From Panax quinquefolius (taxonomy: Eukaryota > Streptophyta > Magnoliopsida > Apiales > Araliaceae): a DNA stretch of 64,000 bases. The stretch is from positions 119,041,363-119,105,362 of the forward strand of contig CM035164.1 in NCBI GenBank assembly GCA_020205615.1. Direction: 5' to 3'. The notes beneath the pieces are model-generated. The model saw only the letters and a list, made by a program, of their open reading frames with translations. It did not search any database and had not been told where the DNA came from. Made by a program: the position numbers and the translations under genes. Below, in pieces: positions 1-12,879 of this stretch (within the stretch, counting starts at the first letter, position 1; the number at the start of each line of letters is the position of its first letter).

Positions 1-2759
1 AATTAATCCACATCATCAAATCATCCCTGCACTACAGGCCAAGGATATTCTTTAGTATCACGACCACGAATTATTCATGCATTACGGGCCAAAGATAATC
101 GTGTTTTCATCAACGGTCCTGATCATGCCATAAAACAATTCATCTTTGCACCCTTGGCCGAAGAGAATCCATAGCCATAATCATACCAAAAACTGTCCAT
201 CAATGTACTACGGGCCAATGAGGACTTTTTCATTAGTATCACAACCACAAATTAACCATGCACTACGCGCAAAAGATAATCGTGTTTTTTTATCAACGGT
301 CCTGATCATGCTATAAAAGAATTCATCTTTACACCCTTGGCCGAAGAGAATCCATAGCCATAATCATACCAAAATTGTCCATCAATGCACTACGCCAATG
401 AGGACTTTTACCACGTCATTTCAGTAACATTACTACCATGATTATACCGAATAATCCTCGGTCATAATCATATCAAGTCCATCTATGCACTATGAAGCCC
501 CATGATGACTTTCAAAAAATATAAATATGAGGATGATGACAATGATATAAGAATTCAATAACACAAGTTCAAGAATTAATTTAACCAAGAACTAATAACG
601 TCTCATTTACTCGTAACTAGATTATTTTCATAAAAAAATACCAAATCAGTCCCAAAAATTATTCTTTTCTGGGATTAAGCATAATATAGTCCCATATTGA
701 ACATATATTTTTCTTAACATTTTTAAAATTCATTTACTTTTTTTCAAAAATTAATTTCTAATTAATTCCTTAAGAAATTAGCTACCTTAAGTTTAACTCC
801 AGAAATTGCCAAATCTTAGCAGGATCTTACACATGTTAACGTGAGCTTCCAGTTTAAATTTCATGGTCATCAGAGTTATAGAACTCCGGTTATAGCGTTT
901 TTCGTTAGAAAAACCTAAATATTGAAATAGTCATAAGTTGCTCATTTTAAGTCGGAATGAGCTCATTTTTGGACAGGAGGTACTTTATACTATATACTTT
1001 CATGTCCTAAAAGGCCAGAATTTTTCTCATAAATTAAGTGGCTGAAACAGCCCTTTTAAAATCGTGGCAGCAACCTTTTTCATATTTTGCAGTTTTTCGT
1101 ACTTTGCTAAAATCAGTCCACACAAAAATCTACAACACCTTTTCTAGTGATTCCACTTAGATAAGTTACAAACTCATAGACCTAACTCTAGAACTTGACC
1201 ACACTCAAAAATTCAAAATATAATAGGAGATATGGTCAATTGAATTTCATGTTCCATTTTCACCAAAATCTGATTTTTCAACCCTTTATGATTTCTAATA
1301 AACTTTCATGTTTTCACATAATAACCAACATAACTCATCATAACACTTACTAATACTTCATATACCCATGATTTTCATCAGTCTAAAATTTTTATTATGA
1401 CTCTCATCATAATCAACATAAACAGATCATTTCCACAATTTAATAAGGAATGAAATACAAAGGATCATTCACCATGAATGTGGTAATCCACATAGACAGG
1501 ATATTCCAACAGAATAATAAAGAATGGAATAAGAGAAGGATTCACCATGCATGCGATAGAGACCAGAAAATACAAAGTTATTCCCAATGTAATAATAAAG
1601 ATGAGAAGCAGTCCCGCGTAAAACGCATGCATGTGATATTCCAAGAATAATAATAAAGACGGAACCAAGTCCGACGTAAAAACGCATGCATGTGATATTC
1701 CAATGAATAATAAAAAATGGAATAACAATAGAAATCACCATGCAGCGATATACCACATGCATGTGTTATTCCAATGAGAATAATTAATGGAACCGGTCAG
1801 CGTAATACTCACCGAAGCTGAGGATATTAAACGTAATAATAAAGAACGAAATAATAGAAGAATTTCACCATGTATGTGGTAGCTCAGCGATACAAAAGTT
1901 ATTCCAATGAATAATAAAGAATGGAATAACAGAAGTTCTCTTCATAGATAAGAAAGAAATAATACTCCCTACCTTAGAAAGAAACTGAATACTGGAGTAG
2001 AGAGGTAGCAGACTTCTCTTCTTCTTTCTCTCTATAATAATGGCTCTAAAGCTTTAGTGAATTGGTGAGAAATGAAGAAAGAATGAGCTTCTATTTATAA
2101 GAAAATATAGTTTCGATAATTGCACGTTTTGGGGCTCGAAATATTACAGTATAATACCTTCCTCTTTTTCTTCATTTTTAATTTAGTCCTGCAAGTATTA
2201 TCAAACTTGCACCAACTCCCCTAATAGTAAATAATGTGAATCCATAGTAAATCATGTGACTCAATAGTTCTAATCATGTGATAAAAACAATTAAAATATA
2301 GTACCTCCATCTATACCTCTATTTTTAACTTAGTCATGCAAGTATTATCAATCTTGCACCACCACCCCTAATAGTATAAGAATGTGAATCAATAGTACAC
2401 ACATGTGAACAAATAGTTATAAGCATGTGAAATAATAGCAATTAATTGTTCATTTATTCGATTAATTACCCGATTGGTCAATATAACCTCCAGACATCAA
2501 TTATTATCGAAATAATTGTCGATTTCCAATAACACTAATAATCTCAACACAATGGAACTATCAATTTCATCTTTAATCAACACAACTTATTCATCATTAA
2601 TATTATAACTCACAATATTTTATAACAACTTGCATACTTTGTAAAATTTTCACATAACACCCTTAACTTTAAACTTTTATCAACTTAACCATTTACGAAA
2701 TAAAATAATAATTATAAGAAAATTGAATACTTTTATTTCATAAAATTCGGGGTCTTACA
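1..2759 (-). repeat. 3' LTR of element B (cut by window start)
   Basis: The copy ends at CTTACA (reverse complement of the LTR start TGTAAG) at 2754-2759, directly before a polypurine tract read on the minus strand. It matches 16531-19286 almost base for base in many stretches. It contains GGCCAAAGATA-type repeats near 100-420, degenerate units of the RY-type minisatellite around 1490-1920, and a TATA-like CTATTTATAA at 2091-2100 for minus-strand transcription. The outer ~900 bp of the LTR is outside the window. Short open frames at 1450-1762 fall in the minisatellite and are not genes. Confidence 0.85.
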
Positions 2760-2800
2760 ATCTCCCCTCCTTATGAAATTTCGCCCTCGAAATTTACGTA
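2760..2800 (-). other. PPT and pol-end edge of element B
   Basis: On the minus strand this reads ATTTCATAAGGAGGGGAG, a polypurine tract, immediately before TGTAAGACC of the 3' LTR. The same sequence stands before the 3' LTRs of A (7001-), C (29948-) and D (38552-). The last bases, ACGTA (2796-2800), form the left target-site duplication of the inserted solo LTR S1. Confidence 0.8.
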
Positions 2801-5464
2801 TGTAAGACCCCAAATTATTAATAAATGAAATTTATTTTCCTCTATTTATTATTTTGAAATAGTAAGGGTTGATTTGATTAATGTGGATAGTTATGGGTAA
2901 AATACGCAAATATTTCGAATAAGCAAGTTGTTATAAAATATTCATTATCGTCGTGAATATTCGTTTGGTCGTGGAATATTCATGACATCGTTTGAGAATA
3001 TTAAATGCATTGACCACTTGGAGTCTTTTGTGGGCCCCATAACTAAAAAGCGATTGGATGAAGAAAACGACAAATATAAGTTGTTTATAAATAACTTAGC
3101 GTAGTTACTGTTAATTATCTTGTTGGAATACCCGGTGGTTAAACACACTAATACACGTTGTTGAACAAAAGTAGCACGGTATTGCACCAATTATTGATTC
3201 TTACGTAAGAAGGCACTACTCAATAATGGTTACTGACAATTATTATTCGGTAGATTTTATTTTATTGATTCAATAATTCTTTGCATTGATATTTTATATT
3301 ATCGTTGTTTCAATAAATTGCCATTACACAAGATTTTCCATTATCGAAGCAATAATTCATATTATCTCGAATAATATTATTAGATAACATTATTGGCAAT
3401 GTCTAGAAAGTTCTGTCTAAGGAGAGGTTTGGTCACCTAATTCAAGGCCGATAAGAGAGATCCTTATTGGAAAGCCCCCTATTTCTGGAAGGTATGCAGT
3501 TGTCACAATATTGTGATTACGTAATATTATTTGTGAATAATTAATTATTGATTCATATGATGAGGAAAATATTGATTTTATGTGGATATAGATGGAGAAA
3601 AATTTTAAAATGACAATTGTTGAAAATTAATATTTTATCTTTTTCGATAAAATAATTCATTTAAATATATTATTTTAATAATATATTAATTGGTGATATT
3701 TTTACAATGAATGTGGGATATATGAGTATATGAGGAGGAAGAGTATTTTTGTTGCATTAAATGATTAACACATGTTTTGTGTGTCGGTGGACCCCATTTC
3801 TTGATCGAAATTTGATTATAGCTTGTAAAATCGCCTCGTTTGTGGATTTTTGGTCAATTTTGTTTGGAATTTGGAAAAACTTTCTTCCGCAAAGTTGTAG
3901 AGAATTGAATTTCCTATAAAAACGCGAGATTCGAATTTTCCGATAAAAGGGCTATTTATTATAAATTATTGATGTTTGAGTTCAAATAATTGATTTTTGG
4001 GAGTTTTAATTAATTATTTTGAGAAAAACGTTTTTGGTGAGTTTGTGAACCTCATTTAACATGTGCTATGGTGAAATCAGATTTCAAAGGTGGGCTAAGG
4101 AATTTTGTTTATAAATAATATTATTATATTTAATTTTCTACTTTGGTGTTCTAAAGATTTTCCTATAAATAGGAACTTAGGTTAGAATTGAAAATCACAC
4201 CGTAAATCAAGTTTTCTCTATTTTCTCTTGATATTTTGAGCGTATTCTTGTGAGTATACTTTGAGTGTTGATATACGGTGCAAGTTCAAGTCATAACCTA
4301 TATCCCTGTTTCAACTAGAAGTATTGTCTTTTCGAGGTAAGGGATGTTATTTTTTCTCAAATGATATTATTTCTTCGACGCCCCAAAATTAAGTATACAT
4401 CACCCATCTTGGGTCGCCACTTACATGGTATGTAATTTAAATACAACTTACTAACATAATCTGTCGTGGTACAATACGACATATAAATCGTGAGTTTAAA
4501 TACAAATATCGTCTACTAGATATTATACAAACTCAAAAAGGAGTCCTCATTATAATTATTATCACACTATTTCACGTAATAGTGAGGACTACTAATGCTA
4601 TCTTCAGGACCATCACTGCTTCCCCGACTCGTCCAAATTTATATTCTCATTTTCAAGAGAACGGTGAAAGAAAGGGTGAGCTCAACTAGCCCAAGAAGAA
4701 ATATTATGACTAAGATAATGCGTAATAAATTATCAATAGTCTTCAACAATGTTAAACCGATAAAATACAATAGACAAACCGGCTTAAACTGCATAATGAA
4801 TACGCAATCCATTAAAAGAGTCAAGTAGAAAATAAAGTCTACTATCTTTTAGGTTTTAAAAGGTTTTTCATCATCGTTATAGCCGAGACTCAGCCTTTTA
4901 ATAAATATTCCACATCATCGAATCACCCCGCACTACGGCCAAGGATATTCTTTAAGATCACGACCACAATTATTCATGCACTACGAGCCAAGAATATTTG
5001 TGTATTCATTAATGGTCATGATCATGCCAACAATCGCGTCCATCAATGCACTACTACCATCGAGGATTTTTACCACATCATTTGTAACATTACGGCCATG
5101 ATTACACCGAATAGTCTCGGTCATAATCATACCAAGTCCATCTATGCACTATAAAGCCATGGATGACTTTAAAAAAATATAAACATAAGGATGATGACAA
5201 TGATATAAGAATTCAATAAAACAAGTTCAAGAATTATTTTATCCAGAATTATTAACGCCCAAATTATCAACATGACATCGCTGTTTTGTAGAGTAAAATT
5301 CAAGAATGATCGGAAGAATATTTTCATGAAAAGATATCGATGAAACGCAAATATCAAGGATATTCCACTAATTTCATGGAGTATAGAAGTCAAAGTTTTA
5401 ACCAACTGGGTATAATAAAGAATGGAATAACAAAAGAAATCACCATGAATGCGATAGATCGCAT

Positions 5465-5835
5465 GCATAATGTGTTATTCCAATGTAATAATAAAGAAAC
5501 GGAACTAGTCGTGAAATTCACACCCATGTGATGTTCCAATGTAATAATAAAGATGGAACCAGATCCGATGTAAAACACACATGATAGGATATTCCAACAG
5601 TAATAATAAAGATGGAACCAGTCCTGTAAAACACATGCATGTGATGTTCCAATGTAATAATAAAGACGGAACCAGTCCGGTGTAAAACACATGCATGTGA
5701 TGTTCCAATGTAATAATAATAAAGACGGAACCCAGTCCTGCCAAAAACACTGCATGTGATGTTCCAAATGTAATAATAAAAAATTAACCAGTCCGTGTAA
5801 AACACATGATGTGATGTTCCAATAGAATAATAGAA
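5465..5835 (-). repeat. 57-bp minisatellite within LTR (about 7 units)
   Basis: Seven units begin with TTCCAATGTAATAATAAAG or a close variant near 5472, 5530, 5587, 5644, 5700, 5759 and 5814, spaced 55-59 bp. Each intact unit has GGAAC and GTTCC about 30 bp apart and a central self-complementary ACATGCATGT, so each could fold as a small hairpin. CATGCATG is the known RY element bound by plant B3 factors. The array lies a few hundred bases downstream of the TATA box in the direction of transcription. Confidence 0.8.
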
Positions 5836-6109
5836 GAATGTCACCAAGTATAGGTAAACCACTTATACAAAGTTATTCCAATGTAATAATAAGCAATGGA
5901 ATAACAACAGCTTCTCTTCATGAATAAGAAAGAATAACACCCCTTATATTTGGTAGGAGATTGAATATCGCAAAGAAGCAGTAAGAATAAAATATTCTTC
6001 TTTTTCTCTCTTATTCTCTCTATACTTTTCTCTCTATAGCTTGAATGAATTCGTGAAAATAATGAAGCCCCAGGCCTCTATTTATAGAAGATTTCTAGCT
6101 TAGACCGTC

Positions 6110-6375
6110 GTGTGAAAAGGCAAGTGGCTCGACGATTAATGATGATCGAAAAAGAAAAGTGGTTTCAGAATGTGAAACTGAATGTGAAACGACAAGTGGT
6201 TCGACGCTCGTAATGTGAAACGACAAGTGGTTCGAAATACGGTAAAGGTAATTACTATTAACGAAGGTAAATACTATCGACGAAGGTAAATACTATTCAC
6301 AAGGGTAATTACTATCGACGAAGGTAAATACTATTCACAAGGGTAATTACTATCGACGAAGGTAATTACTATCGA
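6110..6375 (-). repeat. U3 tandem repeats upstream of the LTR TATA box
   Basis: Two repeat families lie next to each other. Near 6170-6240 are roughly 35-bp units containing GTGAAACGACAAGTGGTTCG. At about 6240-6375 are 19-20-bp units of the form AAGGTAATTACTATCGACG, alternating with AAGGGTAATTACTAT and TATTCAC variants. They lie 30-300 bp upstream of the minus-strand TATA core at 6078-6087, where LTR enhancers usually lie. Matching arrays stand in the 5' LTR (13600-13860) and in solo LTR E (50490-50700). Confidence 0.75.
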
Positions 6376-7000
6376 TTTGAAGAGACTCTTAGATGATGAC
6401 ATATGAGCCCCCATAAAATAATCAAACTTACCACAAATCATTTTTTTTTTCATCAACACATATTTAATCTTTCAACAATTATTAATCATTTATAACTTGT
6501 CGCCTCAATTATTGATTTAATACTATAACATATTATATGATGATACTGTGACAATAATTGAATCAATAATATAAGAGATATGATGCAAGAATTATCGAAA
6601 GTAATAATCGAGCATAAATGAGTGACTTCTCACGTAAAGATCAATAATCAATACCGTGTGCTACTACGCAACTACGCCAGACATCGCTTTTTTACCACCG
6701 GGTAGTTCAACAGCTTTTAATTCAGAACACCTCCGCCGTTATTTTTATAAAATATTTTTGTCGCTTTCTCAATCCGACAATAATTTTGTAGGGGTCCACC
6801 AATGATTGAGCTATTGTATTTAATATTCCCTAACAAAAAGAATATTCCCCACCAAACTAATATTTTATAACAACTTGCATACTTTGCAAAATTTATAAAT
6901 ATTACCCACAACTATAACATTATATCAAATTTATTCCATAATATTCAAAAATAATATTTATAGAAAAATTCATCTTTATTTATAAAAGTGGGGTCTTACA

Positions 7001-7020
7001 ACCTCCCCTTCTTATGAAAT
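7001..7020 (-). other. Polypurine tract of element A
   Basis: The minus strand reads ATAAGAAGGGGAGGT just before TGTAAGACCCC of the 3' LTR. This is the expected plus-strand DNA primer site for reverse transcription. Confidence 0.75.
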
Positions 7021-8440
7021 TTCGCCTCGAAATTAGGGTACGACTGGTATGTCAAGAGGTAAGGATACCTTGATTTCATTTCGATTCTAACTCCCAAGTC
7101 ATTTCTCAACATCGTGGTTCCTCCACAAAACTTCGACTTGAGGTATAACCTCGAGCGTAGAATATGTTCCTTCTTATCCAAAATTTGAACAGAACCTCTT
7201 CATACGTCAAATCTTCCGCTATTTCGTCCGGTTCTAACTCAATAATATGATTCGGTCTTTCACATATTTACGTAACATAGATATGTGAAAAACGTTATGA
7301 ACACGTAGACATATTTCAAGCAGAAAGCGAGTCTATAGCCACGTTCCTACTCGATCGAGGATTAAAATGGACCGATGAATCGAGGGTTAAGTTTTCTCTC
7401 TTTCCAAATCTTGTAACTCCTTTCCATGGAGCAACTCTTAACAACACATGATCTCCTATATCGAATTCCACGCCCTTTCGATGAAGATCAAGATAACTCT
7501 TTTTGTCGATTTTGTGAGGTTTTTATACGTTGTCGGATCGTTTCAATCTTTTTCCGTAGTCATACGTATCAACTCCCGGTCCCAACAACGTTGTTTCACC
7601 CACCTCATCCCAAAGATAATCGAGAACGACACTTTCTTCCATACAACGCTCGAATGGAGCCATGCCAATACTTGTTTGATAATCGTTGTTGTAGGAAAAC
7701 TCCACCAATGGTAAGAACTTGTCCCAACTCCCTGAAATCAAGGACACAGAGTCTTAATAGATCTTCAAGAGTTTGAATAGTCCTCTCCGATCGTCCGTCT
7801 GTCCGAGGATGATATGCCGAAGCTAAATCGTAAGTCTGTGCCCATAGCTTTTTGCAAACTAACCCAAAATCGTGAAGTGAATCTTGGGTCTCGATCGTAA
7901 ACTATGGATACCCAAGATACCATGCAGCCTTACAATCTCGCTTATGTACATACGAGCAAGACATTCAAGTGTATAAGTTTCTAGATCAGAAGAAATGAGC
8001 AGACTTGGTCAATCTATCAACAATGACCCAAATCGCATCAATGCCTCGAGAAACCTTAGGAAGACCCCAGAACTAAATCCATGGTAATGTGCTCCCACTT
8101 CCATTCTCGAATTTCAAGTGGTTGCAATGGACCTTTTGGTACTTGATGCTCCACTTTAACTCGCTGACAAGTTAGACACCTTGAGATAAACATCTATATC
8201 TCTCTCTTCATATTGCTCCACCAAAATGTATGATTTAATATCATGATACATTTGGTACTCCTGTGATGGATTGCAAATGGTGTGTTGGCGCCCATCATGA
8301 TATTATACTTTAAATCGTGGTCGTTAGAACACAAAGTCCGGAGTTGACTCAAGTATTCCTTCTTCATCGATTCTTGCTTCCTAAGATAGCACCTTCTTGC
8401 ACTTTTTTCCTCATACGCGATCGCCTGTGTCCGTAGCTTG
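7021..8440 (-). pseudogene. Integrase and chromodomain-like tail of element A (broken)
   Basis: Minus-strand frames recover parts of a Ty3/gypsy integrase also present in element C. Around 7523-7747 is the block with [15 protein letters not shown] and IGMAPFE, which lies after the catalytic core. At 6996-7181 is DKKEHILRS, the start of the chromodomain-like C-terminus. The intervening DNA at 7760-8100 aligns to the catalytic core and at 8100-8300 to the zinc-binding N-terminus. Many single-base losses relative to C break the frame every few tens of codons, so no functional integrase can be made. It would act in the nucleus, joining cDNA ends to host chromatin. Identity is secure from the alignment with C; exact limits are approximate. 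Confidence 0.8.
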
Positions 8441-8559
8441 AAAATTTTAACTTTATCGATTAAAGTCGGTTCTACTCAGATACTCGCTATCATCACACGC
8501 GTCCCTCGAGTCTTTAACTCTATCTCCATCCTTTGCAAGTCACACAAATGGGCTCATAC

Positions 8560-9745
8560 GTTGACAATATCGCACTCAGATTTGCATATGATTTTCTACT
8601 CAACGCGCCGCCTACCACGCTCGCTTTCCAGGATGGTATCGATGGTACGATCATAATCTTTCAACAGCTTTAAGCCAACGTCGTTGTCGCATGTTGAGTT
8701 CTTTTGAGTGAAGAAATATTTGAGGCTTTTATGATCCGTAAAGATCTCCACTTTCTCCCATACAAGTAATGCCTCCAAATTTTAAGTGTAAAGATAACAA
8801 CCGCTAACTCTAGATCATGAGTAGGATAATTCCTCTCATATTCTTTGAGTTGTCGCGAGGCATAGGCTATAAACTTTCCATGTTGCATAAGAACACATCC
8901 CAACCCTTTGCTCAAGCATCATCAGATGACAATCCCTCCGAGCCGATGGTATTGTCGTAACAGGTTTAAATAAGTCTCCTCTCGAGTTCTTGAAAACTCT
9001 TCTCACATTCTTCGCTCCAACCGAACTTTGTATCTTCCGAGTCACCGAGTCAATGGAGTAGCGATTCGAGAAAATCCTTCCACGAATCTCCGATAATAAC
9101 CAATTTAAACCGAGAAAGCTACGCTTTTTGGCCATCGATTTAGGTTGTTCCCACTTTGAATAGCTTCAATCTTTCTTTGGGTCAACAGATATTCCATGAC
9201 TTGATACCACGTGCCCAAGGAATGCTACTTCTTCAAGCCGTAACTCGTGATTTCTTCAACTGGCATAAAGCTTATATTCACGAAGCTTTTGGAGTGTCAC
9301 TTCAAGTGTTGCTTTCATGATCTTCACGGCTTTTGGAATAAATAAGGATGTCATCAATAAAGACGACCACAAAGTGATCTAAATATTCCTTGAATACTCG
9401 GCTCATCATATCCATGAAGGCAAAGAGAGCATTAGTCAATCCAAAGGACATGACTAGGAATTCATAATGCCCGCATCGAAGTTCCGAAAGTCGTCTTTGG
9501 AATGTCACGGTTCTAATCTTCAATTGGGTGATATCCTAACGAAGATCAATCTTTGAAAAGAATTTGGCTCTTGCAATCGGGTCAAACAGTCATCAATACG
9601 TGGCAATGGATACCTATTTTTGATGGTGACATGATTCAACTCCCGATAATCAATACAAAGTCGATACTCCCATCTTTCTTCTTCACACGAATAGAACAGA
9701 GCACCCCAAGGAGAAGTACTAGGATTTAATAAAGCCAATGTCTAA
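8560..9745 (-). pseudogene. Reverse transcriptase and RNase H of element A (broken)
   Basis: RT blocks on the minus strand appear in order: LCIDYRELN and [10 protein letters not shown] (9520-9738), [11 protein letters not shown] and the catalytic VFIDDILIYS (9302-9523), then [20 protein letters not shown] of RNase H with the ..HDLELA.. acidic residue (8670-8915), then [15 protein letters not shown] (8596-8778). Order and spacing follow Ty3/gypsy pol. The FIDD active-site pair is kept, but at least four frameshifts separate the blocks. The family copies genomic RNA into cDNA inside cytoplasmic particles. This copy is inactive. Confidence 0.85.
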
Positions 9746-9765
9746 CAATTCCTCGCATTGGGTCT

Positions 9766-10440
9766 TTAACTCCTCAAGTTCAATAGAGCCATTCGATGGG
9801 GCTTTGGAAATAGGTTTTGTACCGGTTCAAGGTCGATACAAAATTCAATTTCACGCCGGGGTAGGCCAGAAGTTCTTCGGGAATACGTCAGAAATTTATT
9901 AACAATAGGAATATCGCTTAAAATCGACGTATTTTTATTTAAATCGTGATACGAGCTAAGAAAGCTTGACATCCGCTTTTCAATAAACGAATAAATTTTA
10001 TGGCTTGAGATGACCGTGATTGATTTTAATGGTTGGTTTCGTCGTTTGAATTCGCATAATAGGTTGATTAGGAATATGAAAGCTAACAACCTTATTTAAA
10101 ACAATCAATTTTTTGCATGATAAGTAGTTAACCAATCAATCCTTGTAATCACGCCAAATGCAAGTATTTTTAATGAAATAAGATCAATGTAATGTGAGGG
10201 TACCGATTTGAACCAAACAAGACTTATAACAAATTGGATGTAATGAAGGTTTCTCCCAACTGAGTTTCCACAGATAAGTCAAAGTCTAATTTCTCCTGAG
10301 TCAAATTTAATCGATGAGCGCAAGTAGGAGAAATAAAAGAATGGGTAGAACCCAGATCAAATAAAGTATAGACTTCATTAGAGTTTATGATAAGCTTACC
10401 CGTGATGACCTCATTCGGATTCCTTGCTTTTGGGAGGTCA
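9766..10440 (-). pseudogene. Aspartic protease region of element A (broken)
   Basis: The minus-strand frame 10224-10634 contains NEVYTLFDLGSTHSFIS. This is the retropepsin active-site stretch, with D at about 10356-10358; many relatives have DSGA or DTGA where this copy has DLGS. Frame 9766-10089 holds the protease-to-RT linker, with PLKSITVISSHK, which recurs in element C at 47210-47503. In between the frame is broken at about 10100-10220. The protease would mature the Gag-Pol polyprotein. Confidence 0.75.
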
Positions 10441-11595
10441 CAACAAACGCCTCTCCTCAGACTACCTGGCTTTTGAATTTTTCGGGACGGCCTTTGGTGC
10501 CTCCATCCCAGTTGAATTTGTCTTCTGAACGACAAAATCGAGCTAAGTGACCTTTCTTCCACAATTATAACACGCTTTGACTGGCATTGACGCAGCTTTT
10601 GATTGATGTGTCCTCTCCTCCGCATTTGAAGCATATGATAGGTGGTCTTTCTCCTTCCTTAACAATGGGTGCCAGGTCGACGCTTTTCCACCATGTTGAA
10701 TCTCCGTTTTTGAAATGTCCATTCTTATTGTTTTGGCCCCGATTACCACCAAGTGGTTACCATATCCGCCCGTTGATTTCCTCCACGCTTGTTGTCACCG
10801 CTCGACGACTACTTCTCGCCGGTATTATAATTTTGCTTTACCGCTTCTTTTTAGTCAGGTTGACTCATTATCGCGCTCCACTAATCGAGCCCTATTTACA
10901 ACATCTCGAATACAAACACGCTTTATGAGAAATAAGATGTCGACGATTCCGCTTCAAACCTCTTAAAAACATTCGCGCCATTCTCTCTTCATTATCCACC
11001 AAGTGGGACGAAACCGTGATAACTCCGCAAATTTTGCCTCGTATCATGTATTACACTGGCCATATTGTTTTGTTCCAACTTGATAAATTCCACCTCCTTC
11101 ATGTGGCTAATACTTTCAGAAAGTATTTGTCGTTGAATGCCTCCCCGAACTTCTCCCAAGATATCTTCAAGACAAAGAAGTCGAGTACGCTTTTACCGAT
11201 TCCCACCAAAGAATCCGCCTCCGCCGCAACATAAAGGCCAAGAAGGGAACCTTTGCTCTCTGAGCATCCCAAGACATCAAATATCTTGGTAATCTGCTTT
11301 ATCCATGCTTCCGCCGTAAGTGGTTTGGCTCTCCTTAAACTCCGGTGGTCCCAGCCTTGAATTGTTTAGCGGTGACCACCGAGAGTTTTCCGTGTTTCCA
11401 CCACGTTTTGGATGTGAGTCGTTTCTCATCACCTTTGATAAATTGCATAAAGCCTCGAACATTTGATCATTCATCATTTGGTCGTTGTTGTTGTTTGCAT
11501 GAGGATTGTCGCCTCGATGCACATTATCCCGATTATTGATATGTGGTGAATCAACGATCGTCAAGCGCTTCCATTGCTATTCTCAACATTCTCGA
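10441..11595 (-). pseudogene. gag of element A (broken)
   Basis: The minus-strand frame 11277-11564 carries the N-terminal gag segment (NNDQMMNDQMFEAL, then RLGPPEF), matching gag of element C at 48513-48803. The zinc-knuckle part is at 10543-10752, ending KACYNCGRK, with the second half shifted out of frame. Middle parts (10760-11250) align to C only when frames are switched repeatedly. Gag forms the particle shell and binds RNA. The start codon is taken by comparison with C (48908). Confidence 0.75.
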
Positions 11596-11773
11596 TGTCA
11601 TTTTCAGACATCGCCACAAAACAAAAGGTTAATTGACATGTAACAAATTATCCCTATCTTCCGACCAACCAATAAAATAGCACATATAAACTTAGGTAGG
11701 TCATACTAGCAAGGTATTCCCTGCTCTCCCTCCTAGTACTATTCTCACATCTTAGCTGTGGATCATATCCCTA

Positions 11774-11785
11774 AGCTCGATATCA
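11774..11785 (-). other. Primer binding site of element A
   Basis: The minus strand reads TGATATCGAGCT, two bases inside the 5' LTR. This is a mutated form of TGGTATCAGAGC, the site complementary to the 3' end of plant initiator tRNA-Met. Element B keeps TGGTATCAAAGCT at the same place (15611-15623). Confidence 0.8.
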
Positions 11786-12879
11786 ATCGTGACGCCCCCA
11801 AAATTAGGTATACATCACCCATCTTGGGTCGCCACTTACATGGTATGTAATTTAAATACAACTTATTAACATAATCGTGTGGTACAATACGACATAAATC
11901 GTGAGTTTAAATACAAATATCGCTTCTACTAGATATTATACAAACTCAAAAAGGAGTCCTCATTACAATTATTATCACACTATTTCACGTAATAGTGAGG
12001 ACTACTAATGCTATCTTCGTGACCATCACTGCTTCCCGACTCGTCCAGCCTATATTCTCATTTCAAGAAAGAATAGTGAAAGAAAGGGTGAGCTCAACTA
12101 GCCCAAGAAGAAATATTATGACTAAGATAATGCGTAATAAATTATCAATAGTCTTCAACAATGTTAAACCGATAAAATACAATAGATAAACCAGCTTTAA
12201 TCTGCAAATGAATACGCAATCCATTAAAAGAGTCAAGTAGAAAATAAAGTCTACTATCTTTTAGGTTTTAAAAGGTTTTTCATCATCGCTTATATAGCCG
12301 AGACTCAACTTTTAATAAATATTCCACATCATCGAATCACCTCGCACTACTACCAAGGATATTCTTTAAGATCACGACCACAATTATTCATGCATTACGA
12401 GCCAAGAATATTTGTGTATTCATTAATGGTCATGATCATGCCAACAATCGCCCATCAATGCACTACTACCATCGAGGATTTTTACCACATCATTTGTAAC
12501 ATTACGGCCATGATTACAATCAATAGTCTCTCGGTCATAATCATACCAAGTCCATCTATGCACATGTGCCATGTATGACTTTAAAAAATATAAACATGAG
12601 GATGATGACAATGATATAAGAATTCAATAAAACAAGTTCAAGAATTATTTTATCCAGAATTATTAACGCCCAAATTATCAACATGACATCTGCTTTTGTA
12701 GAGTAAAATTCAAGAATGATCGTAAGAATATTTTCATGAAAAGATATGGATGAAACGCAAATATCAAGGATATTCCACTAATTTCATGGAGTATATAAGT
12801 CAAAGTTTTAACCAACCGGGTATAATAAAGAATGGAATAACAAAAGAAATCACCATGCACGCGATAGATCGCATGCATA

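Larger units (their letters stand above)
4377..7000 (-). repeat. 3' LTR of element A
   Basis: It runs from GACGCCCC (complement of the LTR 3' end) to GGGGTCTTACA at 7000. It matches the 5' LTR 11788-14491 throughout, with indels mostly in tandem repeats. It carries GCACTACGGCCAAGGATA repeats around 4930-5160, a 57-bp minisatellite (about 5465-5835), the TATA core CTATTTATAG at 6078-6087 (minus-strand CTATAAATAG) and U3 tandem repeats (about 6110-6375). Length about 2.62 kb against 2.70 kb for its partner. Confidence 0.85.

Noticed and set aside
1450..1762. Overlapping frames on both strands (MHVVYRCMV.., MKYKGSFTM..)
   Set aside because: They lie in the degenerate LTR minisatellite; similar frames appear at every array (5390-5862, 12678-13333, 28214-28696, 50093-50323) and show no conserved domain.
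5390..5862. Frames of 80-125 codons rich in Tyr, Leu and His
   Set aside because: Translation of the 57-bp tandem repeat in three frames; unit number not a multiple of three in frame terms and no start or codon bias.
7426..7776. Plus-strand frames over element A pol (also 8438-8656, 10587-11539, 30482-30664, 46447-46741, 48441-48857)
   Set aside because: Opposite-strand shadows of minus-strand retrotransposon genes.
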